64,000 nt of DNA from Bacteroidota bacterium (GTDB lineage Bacteria > Bacteroidota > Ignavibacteria > UBA10030 > SZUA-254): the NCBI GenBank assembly GCA_036522515.1, contig DATDFQ010000044.1, forward strand, positions 1 through 64,000, in the 5' to 3' direction. The notes under the pieces were generated by a model, which made no database searches, was not told the DNA's origin, and saw only the letters and a program-made list of their open reading frames with translations. Positions 1 to 8,393 of the stretch are shown one piece after another. Made by a program: the position numbers and the translations under genes. How positions within the stretch are numbered: the first letter of the stretch is position 1; each line of letters starts with the position of its first letter.

Positions 1-103
1 CATCGATCCTCGGGCAGAGCAGATCTTCTAAACGAGGAGAAGTGTAAATCCCCACGTCAAAGTCTGATGAAACCCCTTTGGGGAAGTTCTCACACAGTCT
101 GTC

Positions 104-198
104 TGCGTGGGAACGCATACCGCGGCGCTCTGCGCCGCAACGAGGATGGGACGCAGAGCGTCCCATTTCGACGCTCCCACGCGGAGCATGGGAGCGAG
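104..198. repeat. Family A palindromic repeat island, copy 1
   Basis: Three adjacent hairpin-forming units: GCGGCGCTCTGCGCCGC (122-138), GGGACGCAGAGCGTCCC (148-164) and an arm pair CGCTCCCACGC / ATGGGAGCG (172-196). The same units recur at 24944-25053, 26755-26808 and 37236-37345. Bases 1-103 before it show no gene. Confidence 0.85.
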
Positions 199-226
199 AT
201 TGGGTAGTGGGTCAATCTTAACACGC

Positions 227-305
227 GAGCCGAAAACCCGCAGCCTAAAGGCTGCGGCTACCAAGCCCGAGGCATCGGTAGCCGCGACCTTCAGGTCGCG
301 GGACG
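227..305. repeat. Family B repeat, copy 1 (79 bp)
   Basis: Contains the hairpins CCGCAGCCTAAAGGCTGCGG and CGCGACCTTCAGGTCGCG joined by a short linker. It is identical over 79 bases to 35830-35908. Inverted or partial copies lie at 26615-26748, 32112-32140 and 24822-24877. It sits upstream of the first kinase gene. Confidence 0.9.
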
Positions 306-383
306 ATCAGGCATCGAAAATCAGGCAGTACCTGAGATTGGTCCCGTTAGGAAAACACTCGAATTTTCATTAGAATTGATGCC

Positions 384-3092
384 ATGATCGGACAGACGAT
401 TTCCAATTACCATATTCTCGAGAAGCTCGGTGAAGGCGGGATGGGCGTGGTGTATAAAGCCGAGGACACCAAGCTCAAACGCACGATCGCTCTGAAGTTT
501 CTTCCCCCCGAGCTCGCCGCATCCGCCCAGGATAAGGCCCGCTTCGTCCAGGAAGCGCAGGCCGCCTCGGCGCTGAACCATCCGAACGTCTGCACCATCC
601 ACGACATTCAGGAGCACGACGGGCAGATGTTCATCGTGATGGAGTTTGTCGACGGCCAGACGCTCCGCGAGAAGATGAGCTCGATCAACCCCGCCAAAGC
701 GATCGACGTCGGCGTGCAGATCGCGGAGGGCCTCTCCGCGGCGCACGAGAAAGGGATCGTGCACCGCGACATCAAGCCCGAGAATATCATGGTCCGGAAA
801 GACGGGATCGTTCAGATCATGGATTTCGGTCTCGCGAAGCTCCGGGCTTCAAGGGCAAGCCGCCTGACAAAAGCCGGAAGCACGATCGGAACCGCAGGAT
901 ACATGTCGCCGGAGCAGGTGCAGGGCCAGGAGACCGACCACCGTTCGGATATTTTCTCTCTTGGCGTCCTCCTCTACGAACTGTTCACCGGGGAACTCCC
1001 CTTCAAAGGGGTTCACGAAACCGCGCTCATGTACGAGATCGTCAACGTCGATCCGGCTCCGATGAGCGTTGTCAAACCGGAACTCGATCCTGAACTCGAC
1101 CGGATCGTACTGGAATGCCTGCAGAAAGAACCCGACGAACGTTACAACTCGGTGAAGGATATCGCGAAAGACCTCAAGCGCTTCAAGCGCGAGTCGAGCC
1201 GGCAGCGGATGAGCAGGGTGACGGCAGTGCGCGATGTTTATAAGAGCTCTGCAGGGGCCGTTCAAACCGGTCTCATCTCCTCCGCGGCTCACACCCCATC
1301 CGCCGCACCCGAGCCTGCCCCTGCAAAAAAGAAACGGCCGCTCCTCCTCGCATCGACGACAGCATTCTTTCTCCTTACCACGGCATTATTCGCCTTCCTG
1401 TACTGGCGCGAGCCGGCCAAAGAATCAAACCCGGTCCGATTCATTATTCCACCCCCCGAGAAAGGGGCGTTCCTGGGTCAGGCTCCTGTGATTTCCCCGG
1501 ACGGTCTCAAGCTTGTTTATGCGGCGAGAGACTCGTCAGGGAGATCGATGCTCTGGTTGAGACCTCTTGCCTCTCTTCTCGCAACACCCGTTTCGGGCAC
1601 CGACGATGCAATCTATCCATTCTGGTCCCCCGACAGCCGCTACATCGGCTTCTTCCAAAACGGAAAGCTCCGGAAGGTGGAAGCATCCGGCGGCCCGGTA
1701 CAGTCGTTGGCCGATGCCCCGCAGGCAAGGGGCGGAACGTGGAGCAGCGCCGGGATCATTGTCTTCGCGCCCAACTTTGGGAGCGGGCTTCAGCAGGTAC
1801 CCGAAGCGGGTGGAACACCCACTGAACTGACTACCCTCGACTCTGCAAGAAGGGAAGATTCACACCGGTGGGCGAGTTTCCTCCCTGACGGGCGACACTT
1901 CGTTTATCTCCGGCGCAGCACGGAAGACGAAAAAACCGGAGTCTTCCTCGGGTCGCTCGACTCCAAGGAGAGCTCGTTGCTCCTTCCGATCAAATCGAAT
2001 GCCATCTACGCTTCCCCGGGATACCTGCTCTTCGTCATGGAACGGTCTCTTATGGCTCAGCCGTTTGACGCGTCGAAGGGAACACTGAGCGGCCAGGCGT
2101 TTCCGATCACCGAGGATGTCGGATTCGACCAGACCTACAGCTTCGGTCTCTTCTCGGCGTCCTCCGGAGGGGTCCTTGCCCTCGGACTCGGCGCCGGCTC
2201 GACCGGCAACAGGCAACTCGTCTGGTTCGACAGGTCCGGGAAACGGCTTGAGAAGGCCGGGACCTCCGGCTCCAATTTTGATTTCTGTGTCTCTCCCGAC
2301 GAGAAGCGCGTTGTGTTCCGTCGGGTCGATCCGCTGACCAGAAACAACGACCTCTGGATACTCGATCTCCAGCGCCAGACTGAATCCCGTTTCACATTCA
2401 GCTCCGCGGTCGACGACGATCCGGTTTGGTCGTCGGATGGAAGCCGGGTGTTCTTTGACTCGAATCCCGAGGGAGTTGCCAATCTCTATCAAAAGGTCGG
2501 GAGCGGCGCGGGAACCGAGGAGCTCCTGTTCAAATCCCCGGACGGGAAGTTCCCGATGGATTGTTCACCGGACGGGCGGTATCTACTGTTTCAGCAGCTC
2601 GGCCAGAGAACGAAGGAAGATTTGTGGATATTGCCCACTGGAGGAGATAGAAAACCGTATCCGTACGTGCAATCCGCCGCGAGCGAGTATTCGGGTCATT
2701 TTTCCCCGGATGGGCGATGGATTGCATACTCCTCCGATGAATCGGGGAAGTATGAGGTCTATGTCCAGGCATTTCCCCTCACGCAGGGGAAGTGGCAGGT
2801 CTCCATCTCGGGTGGCGCGGCGCCCTTGTGGAGCAAGGACGGGAAGGAGCTTTTCTACCTCGCCCCGGACAAAAAGGTCATGGCGGTCAGCGTGACCGGG
2901 AGGGGGACTTCATTCGAGCAGGGGATTCCGAAACCGTTATTCGACACAGATGTCGACGTCTATGTGGCGGCGGCAAGGTACGCCGTTTCGAAAGATGGAA
3001 AGAGATTTCTCATCAACTCCTCGGTCGAGGGAAGCAGTTCAAAACCGATCATGATCGCGCTCGACTGGGCCCACGGAATAACGCGAAAGTAA
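384..3092 (+). CDS. Ser/Thr protein kinase, membrane-anchored, with C-terminal TolB-like propeller
   Basis: A Hanks-type kinase at residues about 9-270 carries the glycine loop GEGGMGVVYK, Lys38, the catalytic loop HRDIKPEN (Asp129) and DFG (Asp147), plus an APE-like SPEQ, so it looks active. A single transmembrane helix at about 318-340 follows a Pro/Ala linker. The rest (about 350-902) is a WD40-like PD40/TolB propeller with repeated SPDG or SSDG motifs, presumably outside the cytoplasm as a sensor. The ATG at 384 is chosen because the conserved family N-terminus MIGQTISNYHILEKLGEGG starts there; no strong Shine-Dalgarno is visible. The gene stands alone. Its kinase half is close to that of the TPR kinase at 11381. 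The signal and substrates are unknown. Confidence 0.95.
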   Translation: MIGQTISNYHILEKLGEGGMGVVYKAEDTKLKRTIALKFLPPELAASAQDKARFVQEAQAASALNHPNVCTIHDIQEHDGQMFIVMEFVDGQTLREKMSSINPAKAIDVGVQIAEGLSAAHEKGIVHRDIKPENIMVRKDGIVQIMDFGLAKLRASRASRLTKAGSTIGTAGYMSPEQVQGQETDHRSDIFSLGVLLYELFTGELPFKGVHETALMYEIVNVDPAPMSVVKPELDPELDRIVLECLQKEPDERYNSVKDIAKDLKRFKRESSRQRMSRVTAVRDVYKSSAGAVQTGLISSAAHTPSAAPEPAPAKKKRPLLLASTTAFFLLTTALFAFLYWREPAKESNPVRFIIPPPEKGAFLGQAPVISPDGLKLVYAARDSSGRSMLWLRPLASLLATPVSGTDDAIYPFWSPDSRYIGFFQNGKLRKVEASGGPVQSLADAPQARGGTWSSAGIIVFAPNFGSGLQQVPEAGGTPTELTTLDSARREDSHRWASFLPDGRHFVYLRRSTEDEKTGVFLGSLDSKESSLLLPIKSNAIYASPGYLLFVMERSLMAQPFDASKGTLSGQAFPITEDVGFDQTYSFGLFSASSGGVLALGLGAGSTGNRQLVWFDRSGKRLEKAGTSGSNFDFCVSPDEKRVVFRRVDPLTRNNDLWILDLQRQTESRFTFSSAVDDDPVWSSDGSRVFFDSNPEGVANLYQKVGSGAGTEELLFKSPDGKFPMDCSPDGRYLLFQQLGQRTKEDLWILPTGGDRKPYPYVQSAASEYSGHFSPDGRWIAYSSDESGKYEVYVQAFPLTQGKWQVSISGGAAPLWSKDGKELFYLAPDKKVMAVSVTGRGTSFEQGIPKPLFDTDVDVYVAAARYAVSKDGKRFLINSSVEGSSSKPIMIALDWAHGITRK

Positions 3093-3127
3093 TCAGCTGC
3101 ACCCGTCGAGCCCCGGAATCTCCTATT

Positions 3128-3170
3128 CTCGTCATCCCGACATGCTTTAGGTCGGGATCTTTCTAAAAGC
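3128..3170. repeat. Family C repeat, copy 1
   Basis: A CTCGTCATCCCGACATGC unit followed by its partner arm GTCGGGATCTTT forms a hairpin. It lies between the convergent ends of the kinase and the S9 peptidase genes. Related copies are at 25111, 32068, 35692, 40295, 55016, 56432, 60151 and 61261. Confidence 0.8.
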
Positions 3171-3206
3171 GGCGGAGGCGAGCACGGCTGATGTCACACA
3201 CCGCAA

Positions 3207-5150
3207 TTATTTCAGCAGGTGCTGCTTCATGAACATCACGGTCGCGTAGAACTGGTAATCCTGGTTCTTCTTCTTTGCGAAGCCGTGCCCCTCGTCTTTC
3301 GCCAGCAGGAACCAAACCGGCGTGGCACTCTTCTTCAAGGTCGACACCATCTGCTCCGCTTCCGTGTAGGGCACCCGCGGGTCGTTCTTTCCCTGCACCA
3401 CGAACATCGGCTTCGTCACGTTTTGGGCTTTGTTCAGAGGCGCAATTTTTTCCAGGAAGGCCCGCATCTTGGGCTCCCGCTCGTCTCCATACTCGACCCG
3501 CCGCAGGTCGCGCCGGTATGCCTCCGTGTGTTCCAGGAACGTGACAAAGTTGGTGACCCCGACCACCGGAAGGGAACACCGGATTTTATCGTTGTAGGTG
3601 GTCGCGACTGCAAACGTCATGAAGCCCCCGTAGCTTCCCCCGGTGACCATGATCCGGTCTCCGTCGAGCCCCGGCTGGGTTTTGATCCAGTCGATCAGTG
3701 CCCCGATATCGCGGTAGGAATCCTCGCGCTTAAACCCGTTGTCGAGCTTCAGGAACGTCTTCCCGTAGCCTGTCGATCCGCGGACATTCGGGAAGAGAAT
3801 CGCGGCGCCCAATTCGTTCAGGTAATAATTATTCCTGCCGAGAAATCCCGGGCGGAACTGGGACTCCGGCCCCCCGTGGATATTGATGATCACGGGCGTC
3901 TTGCCTGAAAACTTCGCCGGCGGCCGGTAGAGGAAGCCGGAGATCATTTTCCCATCGAACGATTTCCACCTGACAAGCTCGGGCTCGGGGAACTTCTCTA
4001 TGTTCAGCCCCCCGGTTTCGCTGAATGTCCACCGGTCGACCTTCTGTTGCGCGATGTCCAGCGAATAGACATCCAGAGCGGAACGGGCGGAGGTCATGTT
4101 GAACCCAAGGAGCGTGCCGTCTTTGTGGAACTGCAGCCCCGTGACTCCGCCGACCGGAAGCTTCGGCACGGGCAGAACTTTTCGCGTGGCCAGATCCATC
4201 AGATGCAAGACACTCATGCCGTCTTCGTTGGTCGTGAACGCGATTGTCTTGCCGTCCCCGGTGATGTCGAAATCGTCCACATCCCACGGGATGTCTTTGG
4301 TGATGTAGTCGTGCTTGCCGGTCGCAAAGTCGATATAGGTAAGCCGGAGGAACTCCGACCCCCGGTCCGTCACGGTGTAAAACCCCTTGCCGTCCGAGCT
4401 AAACCTCCCGCCCTGATAGGAGACCTCCTCGCCTTTCTTCTGCGGCGTGATCAGTTTCTTTTCACCCGTCCTGGCGTCGAACATCCAGATATACGACTCG
4501 TTTGCGGAGACCTCCCGTTCTGCGAGAATCTCCGTGCCATCCTGGGACCAGTCAAGCGGATTCCAGGCTTCTCCTTCGCTCAACTGTGCGAGCATCGCGT
4601 CCGATTTCGGGTTCAGGGGGTCGACGGTATAGAAGTCGATATCCTTGCCGTTGCGCCGGGTCGAGCCGTACGCCATGCGGCTTCCGTCCTTCGACCAGAT
4701 GCCGAGCGTGTTCCTCGATTTTCCGTCGGTCAGCAGCGTAATATCGCCCGTCGAAAGATCGAAGCGGTAATTCTGAAACCACTCGCCGCCGCCGATATCC
4801 TTATTGAAGACAAAATAGTCGTCGTGGACGGGACCGAAGGAGGCGTTCCCGACGCGATCGGGGAAGAAGGTCATTTGCGTCCGCGCACCGCCGGGGAACC
4901 TGACATAGTGCACCTGCGCGACGTCGCTGAACCTGGTCGAGATGAGCATTTCGTGCCTGGCCGGGTTCCATCCAAAAAGAGCGGCGCTGCGGAACTCCGT
5001 ATAGCGTCCGACCTCGGAGGCGATCTGCGACGGTATCGGCGGGATTCCCTCGACGACGAGATTGTCGGCGGGAAGGATGTCGGCCGATTGCGCAAAGGAA
5101 TTCGTGAGGCAGAAAAAAGCTGCCAGAACCGGAACGATGAACCTCTTCAT
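3207..5150 (-). CDS. Secreted S9 family prolyl oligopeptidase
   Basis: A 647-residue protein with an N-terminal signal peptide (MKRFIVPVLAAFF then NSFAQS) predicts export to the periplasm or beyond. Residues about 40-390 form a TolB/propeller-like domain and the C-terminal part is an alpha/beta hydrolase. The expected triad is visible: Ser506 in GGSYGGF, Asp590 in GKNDPRV and His622 in DEGHGF. Family members cleave peptides at proline or alanine, or act as acyl aminoacyl peptidases. The frame opens 29 codons earlier, but ATG 5150 has a GAGGAG Shine-Dalgarno 6 bases upstream and begins the signal peptide. The gene appears monocistronic; its partner pathway is not evident. Confidence 0.95.
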   Translation of the reverse strand: MKRFIVPVLAAFFCLTNSFAQSADILPADNLVVEGIPPIPSQIASEVGRYTEFRSAALFGWNPARHEMLISTRFSDVAQVHYVRFPGGARTQMTFFPDRVGNASFGPVHDDYFVFNKDIGGGEWFQNYRFDLSTGDITLLTDGKSRNTLGIWSKDGSRMAYGSTRRNGKDIDFYTVDPLNPKSDAMLAQLSEGEAWNPLDWSQDGTEILAEREVSANESYIWMFDARTGEKKLITPQKKGEEVSYQGGRFSSDGKGFYTVTDRGSEFLRLTYIDFATGKHDYITKDIPWDVDDFDITGDGKTIAFTTNEDGMSVLHLMDLATRKVLPVPKLPVGGVTGLQFHKDGTLLGFNMTSARSALDVYSLDIAQQKVDRWTFSETGGLNIEKFPEPELVRWKSFDGKMISGFLYRPPAKFSGKTPVIINIHGGPESQFRPGFLGRNNYYLNELGAAILFPNVRGSTGYGKTFLKLDNGFKREDSYRDIGALIDWIKTQPGLDGDRIMVTGGSYGGFMTFAVATTYNDKIRCSLPVVGVTNFVTFLEHTEAYRRDLRRVEYGDEREPKMRAFLEKIAPLNKAQNVTKPMFVVQGKNDPRVPYTEAEQMVSTLKKSATPVWFLLAKDEGHGFAKKKNQDYQFYATVMFMKQHLLK

Positions 5151-5282
5151 GGATGACTCCTCGAAGGAACCTGGTTGGATGGCTTTCTGCCTGTGAATGC
5201 TTCCGGTGGACGCATAACCGGGCAGAGTCTGATTCACAGGGGTGTACGGCGGGCGGGGGCAGGAGTTACACGGGGAAAACCG

Positions 5283-5654
5283 TTAATCTCCGGTCGGGAC
5301 GATTCCGCTGGTTTCCATCATCAGCATGACGGTTTTCTTCGGGGCGCGCGGGCGGTGCATCACGCCTTTTGAGATCGTCACCCCCTGCCCCGGGTTCAGC
5401 TCTATCGTCCTCCCCTCGAGGTCGATCAGCAATTTGCCTTCGAGGACATAGAAGAACTCATCGTCGGCGTCGTGCTTGTGCCAGTGGTACTCCCCTTCCA
5501 CGATCCCCAGCCGTACGACGCTGTCGTTGACTTTCGTGAGAGTCTGATTAAACCATTTGTCTTTACACTCGTTGACCATGCTGGGGATGTCGATCAGTTC
5601 CAGGTGCTGGAACTTAATATCGAGCTTTGTGACGTACCTGGTTTCGTTTGTCAT
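5283..5654 (-). CDS. Small single-domain cupin
   Basis: A 123-residue protein with one cupin beta-barrel. Metal ligands of motif 1 are seen as His59, His61 and Glu66 with the expected spacing to Gly73, and His100 fills motif 2. Such small cupins bind a metal and act as oxygenases, isomerases or sensors; the exact role cannot be read. The ATG overlaps the stop of the upstream transporter by four bases (ATGA), so translation is probably coupled. It is the last gene of a decarboxylase-transporter-cupin operon and may act on, or sense, the same metabolite. The frame stays open far upstream inside the transporter gene, but that extension is a shadow. Confidence 0.9.
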   Translation of the reverse strand: MTNETRYVTKLDIKFQHLELIDIPSMVNECKDKWFNQTLTKVNDSVVRLGIVEGEYHWHKHDADDEFFYVLEGKLLIDLEGRTIELNPGQGVTISKGVMHRPRAPKKTVMLMMETSGIVPTGD

Positions 5655-6631
5655 GATTGAATCCCGGTTGTTGTGGGGAGGTGTTCGGCCGCCACGGGTT
5701 TGTCCGCTGCTTTTCGGAAGAGCAACCTGTAACTCCCTTTCTGCTGCGCGGTGATGATGAGGACCACCGCAAGGACGATCACGCCCGCGGCGACAAACAC
5801 GTGAGCGTCCAACTCCTCGCCTGCAAACCCCCACCCGAGCAGAATCGCGATGACCGGGTTCACATAGGCATAAGTCGCGACTCGCGAAGGCGTCGTAGCC
5901 CTGAAGAGCCACGCGTAGGCGGTGAAGCCGACGATGGAGCCGCCAACGGTGAGATACGAAAGAGCAAGCCACGACCGGAGCGAGACAGTGGAAGGATCGA
6001 AATGAGACAATTCCCCTGTCACGCCGCTGAGAATGAGAAGCGCTGCACCCCCCGCGAGCATTTCCATGCCGGCGGCCTGGAGCTGCGAAGAAGGAAGCTT
6101 TGCCGTGCGTGAGAACAGCGACCCCTTCGCCCAAAAAGCTCCGGCAAAAATGAGCGCTGTCGCGGCCGCGAGATCTATCTTCCCGTGACCGAGGATCCGG
6201 TCCGGGCCGATGAGCAGCACGATGCCGGCGAACCCCATGACGAGCCCTGCGATCGTCCCCCGGTTCGGGCGCACGCCCTTCGACCCGGCCCACGCCAGGA
6301 GCGCAATCCACATCGGTATCGTGGCGACAATCAGCGCGGCGATCCCGGAGGGGAGGCGCTGCTCAGACCATGTGACCGTGCCGTTACTGACGCAAAGGAG
6401 CGCCACACCGATGATTGCGGTCGATCTCCATTCGATCGCCGTGGGTCTGGCGGCGCCCCGCGCCCTGGACCAGGGATAAAGAATGAGCCCCGCCGTCAGG
6501 TGCCGGATTCCCGCCATGAGGAACGGCGGTATCGTCTCGATCGCGATACGGATGCCGAGAAACGTCGAGCCCCAGATGACATAGATCGCTGCGAACGCGA
6601 GTATGATCCTGTTGTTCAGGAGTTTCTTCAC
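5651..6631 (-). CDS. EamA/DMT family transporter
   Basis: A 326-residue polytopic membrane protein with about ten hydrophobic helices in two repeated EamA halves; it begins RIILAFAAIYVIWGSTFLGI, typical of the RhaT/YdcZ-like drug/metabolite exporters. The start is GTG, overlapping the stop of the preceding decarboxylase as GTGA, and its own stop overlaps the cupin start. The family exports amino acids, amines and other metabolites. Being sandwiched between a PLP decarboxylase and a cupin suggests that it moves the decarboxylation product or substrate (inference). Confidence 0.93.
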   Translation of the reverse strand: MKKLLNNRIILAFAAIYVIWGSTFLGIRIAIETIPPFLMAGIRHLTAGLILYPWSRARGAARPTAIEWRSTAIIGVALLCVSNGTVTWSEQRLPSGIAALIVATIPMWIALLAWAGSKGVRPNRGTIAGLVMGFAGIVLLIGPDRILGHGKIDLAAATALIFAGAFWAKGSLFSRTAKLPSSQLQAAGMEMLAGGAALLILSGVTGELSHFDPSTVSLRSWLALSYLTVGGSIVGFTAYAWLFRATTPSRVATYAYVNPVIAILLGWGFAGEELDAHVFVAAGVIVLAVVLIITAQQKGSYRLLFRKAADKPVAAEHLPTTTGIQS

Positions 6632-8124
6632 GTGGCGACTTCCTGCTCGACCCGATGGAGCGACGTATGAGACGACTGCCCGACCTCGCGGAGGATTCTC
6701 AACAGATATTCCACATGGGCCGTCTCAGTCCGGTGGTTCACCAGGCAGGTCCGGAGCGCCTGTTTCCCGTGAATGACGGTGCCCGACAGGAACACCCTTC
6801 CGTCCCGCTCCAATTCCCGGAGAATGCTCCTGTTCAACGACGAAAGATACGCCTCGTCATTCCAGAATTGCGGGTCCCCGGTGCGGTATCTGAAGCAGGC
6901 GATCGAGAGGGACGCGGGCGCGAGCATCTCAAAGTCCGGCGCCGCCTCTATGAGTCGCGCGAAATGCCGGATCGTCCGGATGTTCCCCTCAATCGCGGCC
7001 CGGATCTTCTCCGCCCCGTACGCTTTGAAAGCCATCCAGACCTTTAACGCTTTGAAATTGCGGGAGAGCTCGAAGTTGTACTCCGTCGAATCGTGACGGC
7101 CCGTGTTGTCGACGTCCCGCAGATAGTCCGCCATGATGCTGAAGGAATTTCGGAGCGCCTCCTTGTTCTTCACAAGCGCCACGCCCGCTTCATACGGTGC
7201 GTAAAGCCATTTATGCGCGTCTGTGGCGATGGAGTCCGCAAGTTTCAGCCCCGCAAACAGCTCGCGCCCCGAGGGTGTCGCAGCGGCTGGCCCTCCGTAC
7301 GCGGCGTCCACATGGAACCACAGGTCGTGCCGCTTCGCGATCCCCGCAAGCAGGGCCAGCCGGTCGACGGCCCCGGTATTCACCGTACCTGCGTTGCCGA
7401 TCACGCAGATGGGAATAAACCCGGCCGCCTTGTCTTCGACAATCTTCTGTTCAAGCAGTTCAAGGTCGATCGTGAAATCATCCTTCACCGGGATTTTTCT
7501 GAGTGATTCCCTGCCGAGCCCGAGCATGTCCACGCTTTTGGTGAGACAGGAGTGCCCTTCCGTGGAAACATACATCGTCAGCGGGGCGCCCGCTCTTGCG
7601 CCGGAGCCCCGGATGTCAAATCGCGCCTTGAAATCCCTCGCGGCCTTGAGGCAGGTAAGGTTCGCCGCCGATCCTCCGCTCACGAGCACTCCCGCGGCGT
7701 CAGAATCGTACCCGATGAACTCGGCGATCCATCGCACCACGCGAAGCTCCAGTTCCACCGCCGCCGCGCCGAGGTTCCACTTGCCCGGGTTCTGGTTCAG
7801 GGCCGATGCGAGAAGCTCCGCGAGCAGGCCCGCGTGATTCCCGCCGGAAACCACATACGCGTAGAAATTCGGACTGATGTTCAGGGTGGAGTGCCCGAAG
7901 ACATCGCGCTCAACTCTCTGGAGCAGCGAGCCGATATCCGAAGGGGAGGATGGAAGCGGCTCGTCAAAGAGGGCCTTCACTTCCCCGGGAGAATTGCTTG
8001 CGAAAAGTTTCTTGCGCTCGATCCCGTCATAGAGCCCCACGACCATGTCGACCGCGTCGTACAGCCGTTCCCGCAGCTCCTCGATGGGAAGATCGAGGTT
8101 TTCAGAGCGCTTGTTCGTGTTCAT
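6628..8124 (-). CDS. PLP-dependent group II amino acid decarboxylase
   Basis: A 498-residue protein of the aromatic-amino-acid/glutamate/histidine decarboxylase fold. Visible residues: Lys305 in DAHKWLYAP (Schiff base), Asp273 in HVDAAYGG (pyridine nitrogen) and His191 (ring stacking). It should convert an amino acid to the amine plus CO2 in the cytoplasm; the substrate cannot be assigned, and close relatives are annotated as aspartate, tyrosine or L-DOPA decarboxylases. It is the first gene of an operon with an EamA transporter and a cupin, and is divergent from a MocR-type regulator, a usual arrangement for control by an amino acid or PLP-linked signal. ATG 8124 follows a GGCAGGGGG stretch. 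Confidence 0.93.
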   Translation of the reverse strand: MNTNKRSENLDLPIEELRERLYDAVDMVVGLYDGIERKKLFASNSPGEVKALFDEPLPSSPSDIGSLLQRVERDVFGHSTLNISPNFYAYVVSGGNHAGLLAELLASALNQNPGKWNLGAAAVELELRVVRWIAEFIGYDSDAAGVLVSGGSAANLTCLKAARDFKARFDIRGSGARAGAPLTMYVSTEGHSCLTKSVDMLGLGRESLRKIPVKDDFTIDLELLEQKIVEDKAAGFIPICVIGNAGTVNTGAVDRLALLAGIAKRHDLWFHVDAAYGGPAAATPSGRELFAGLKLADSIATDAHKWLYAPYEAGVALVKNKEALRNSFSIMADYLRDVDNTGRHDSTEYNFELSRNFKALKVWMAFKAYGAEKIRAAIEGNIRTIRHFARLIEAAPDFEMLAPASLSIACFRYRTGDPQFWNDEAYLSSLNRSILRELERDGRVFLSGTVIHGKQALRTCLVNHRTETAHVEYLLRILREVGQSSHTSLHRVEQEVAT

Positions 8125-8183
8125 TCAGACCCCCTGCCTTTCATTCTTTTTCTTAATATACCATCCCTTTTTCAACCAAAACA

Positions 8184-8221
8184 GATGCAGTTTTCAGTAA
8201 TTGTAACCGATACAGTTCACT
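8184..8221. promoter_or_regulatory. Candidate MocR operator between the decarboxylase operon and its regulator
   Basis: Two direct repeats, GATGCAGTTTTCA (8184-8196) and GATACAGTTCACT (8209-8221), have starts 25 bases apart, and the dyad TGTAACCGATACA (8202-8214) overlaps the second. MocR/GabR/PdxR proteins are known to bind paired direct repeats in divergent promoters. On the minus strand the site lies just upstream of a TATATT hexamer (8155-8160) that lacks a good -35, fitting an activator position for the decarboxylase operon. The binding role is inference. Confidence 0.5.
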
Positions 8222-8236
8222 TTTTTGAAAATTGTA

Positions 8237-8267
8237 TTTGACGGTACCGGGAATGGAGGTATATTTG
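8237..8267 (+). promoter_or_regulatory. Bacteroidota-type promoter for the MocR gene
   Basis: TTTG (8237-8240), 19 bases, then TATATTTG (8260-8267), matching the -33 TTTG / -7 TAnnTTTG consensus of Bacteroidota sigma factors. It can also be read as TTGACG-16-TATATT for an ordinary housekeeping sigma. It lies 127 bases before the MocR start. Confidence 0.5.
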
Positions 8268-8290
8268 AATTGTCATCCGAACCACATCAT

Positions 8291-8375
8291 TGTCATCCTG
8301 AGCGAAGCGAAGGATCTACTCGTGTATACGTAGCATCGTGGCAGATTCTTCGTCGCTTCGCGCCTCAGAATGACA
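8291..8375. repeat. Family D repeat, copy 1 (paired arms)
   Basis: TGTCATCCTGAGCGAAGCGA is followed by GGATCT, a short spacer and an imperfect inverse arm ending CTCAGAATGACA. It lies in the 5' untranslated region of the MocR gene, 6 bases before its Shine-Dalgarno, so it could fold in the mRNA. Confidence 0.85.
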
Positions 8376-8393
8376 GGAATAAAGGAGCACACT

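Noticed and set aside
104-305. Possible CRISPR array
   Set aside because: The hairpin units are of several kinds, irregularly spaced, without unique spacers of equal length and without cas genes.
107-373. Open frames through repeat islands (here, and at 24784-25107, 35779-36057 and 26548-26730)
   Set aside because: Their proteins are translations of the palindromic repeats; the same peptide strings recur wherever a copy lies.
4047-5156. A 369-codon plus-strand open frame
   Set aside because: It is antisense to the S9 peptidase gene, whose signal peptide, triad and Shine-Dalgarno are clear.
5655-6311. N-terminal extension of the cupin gene
   Set aside because: The extension lies in another frame of the EamA transporter; the cupin begins at the ATGA overlap at 5654.
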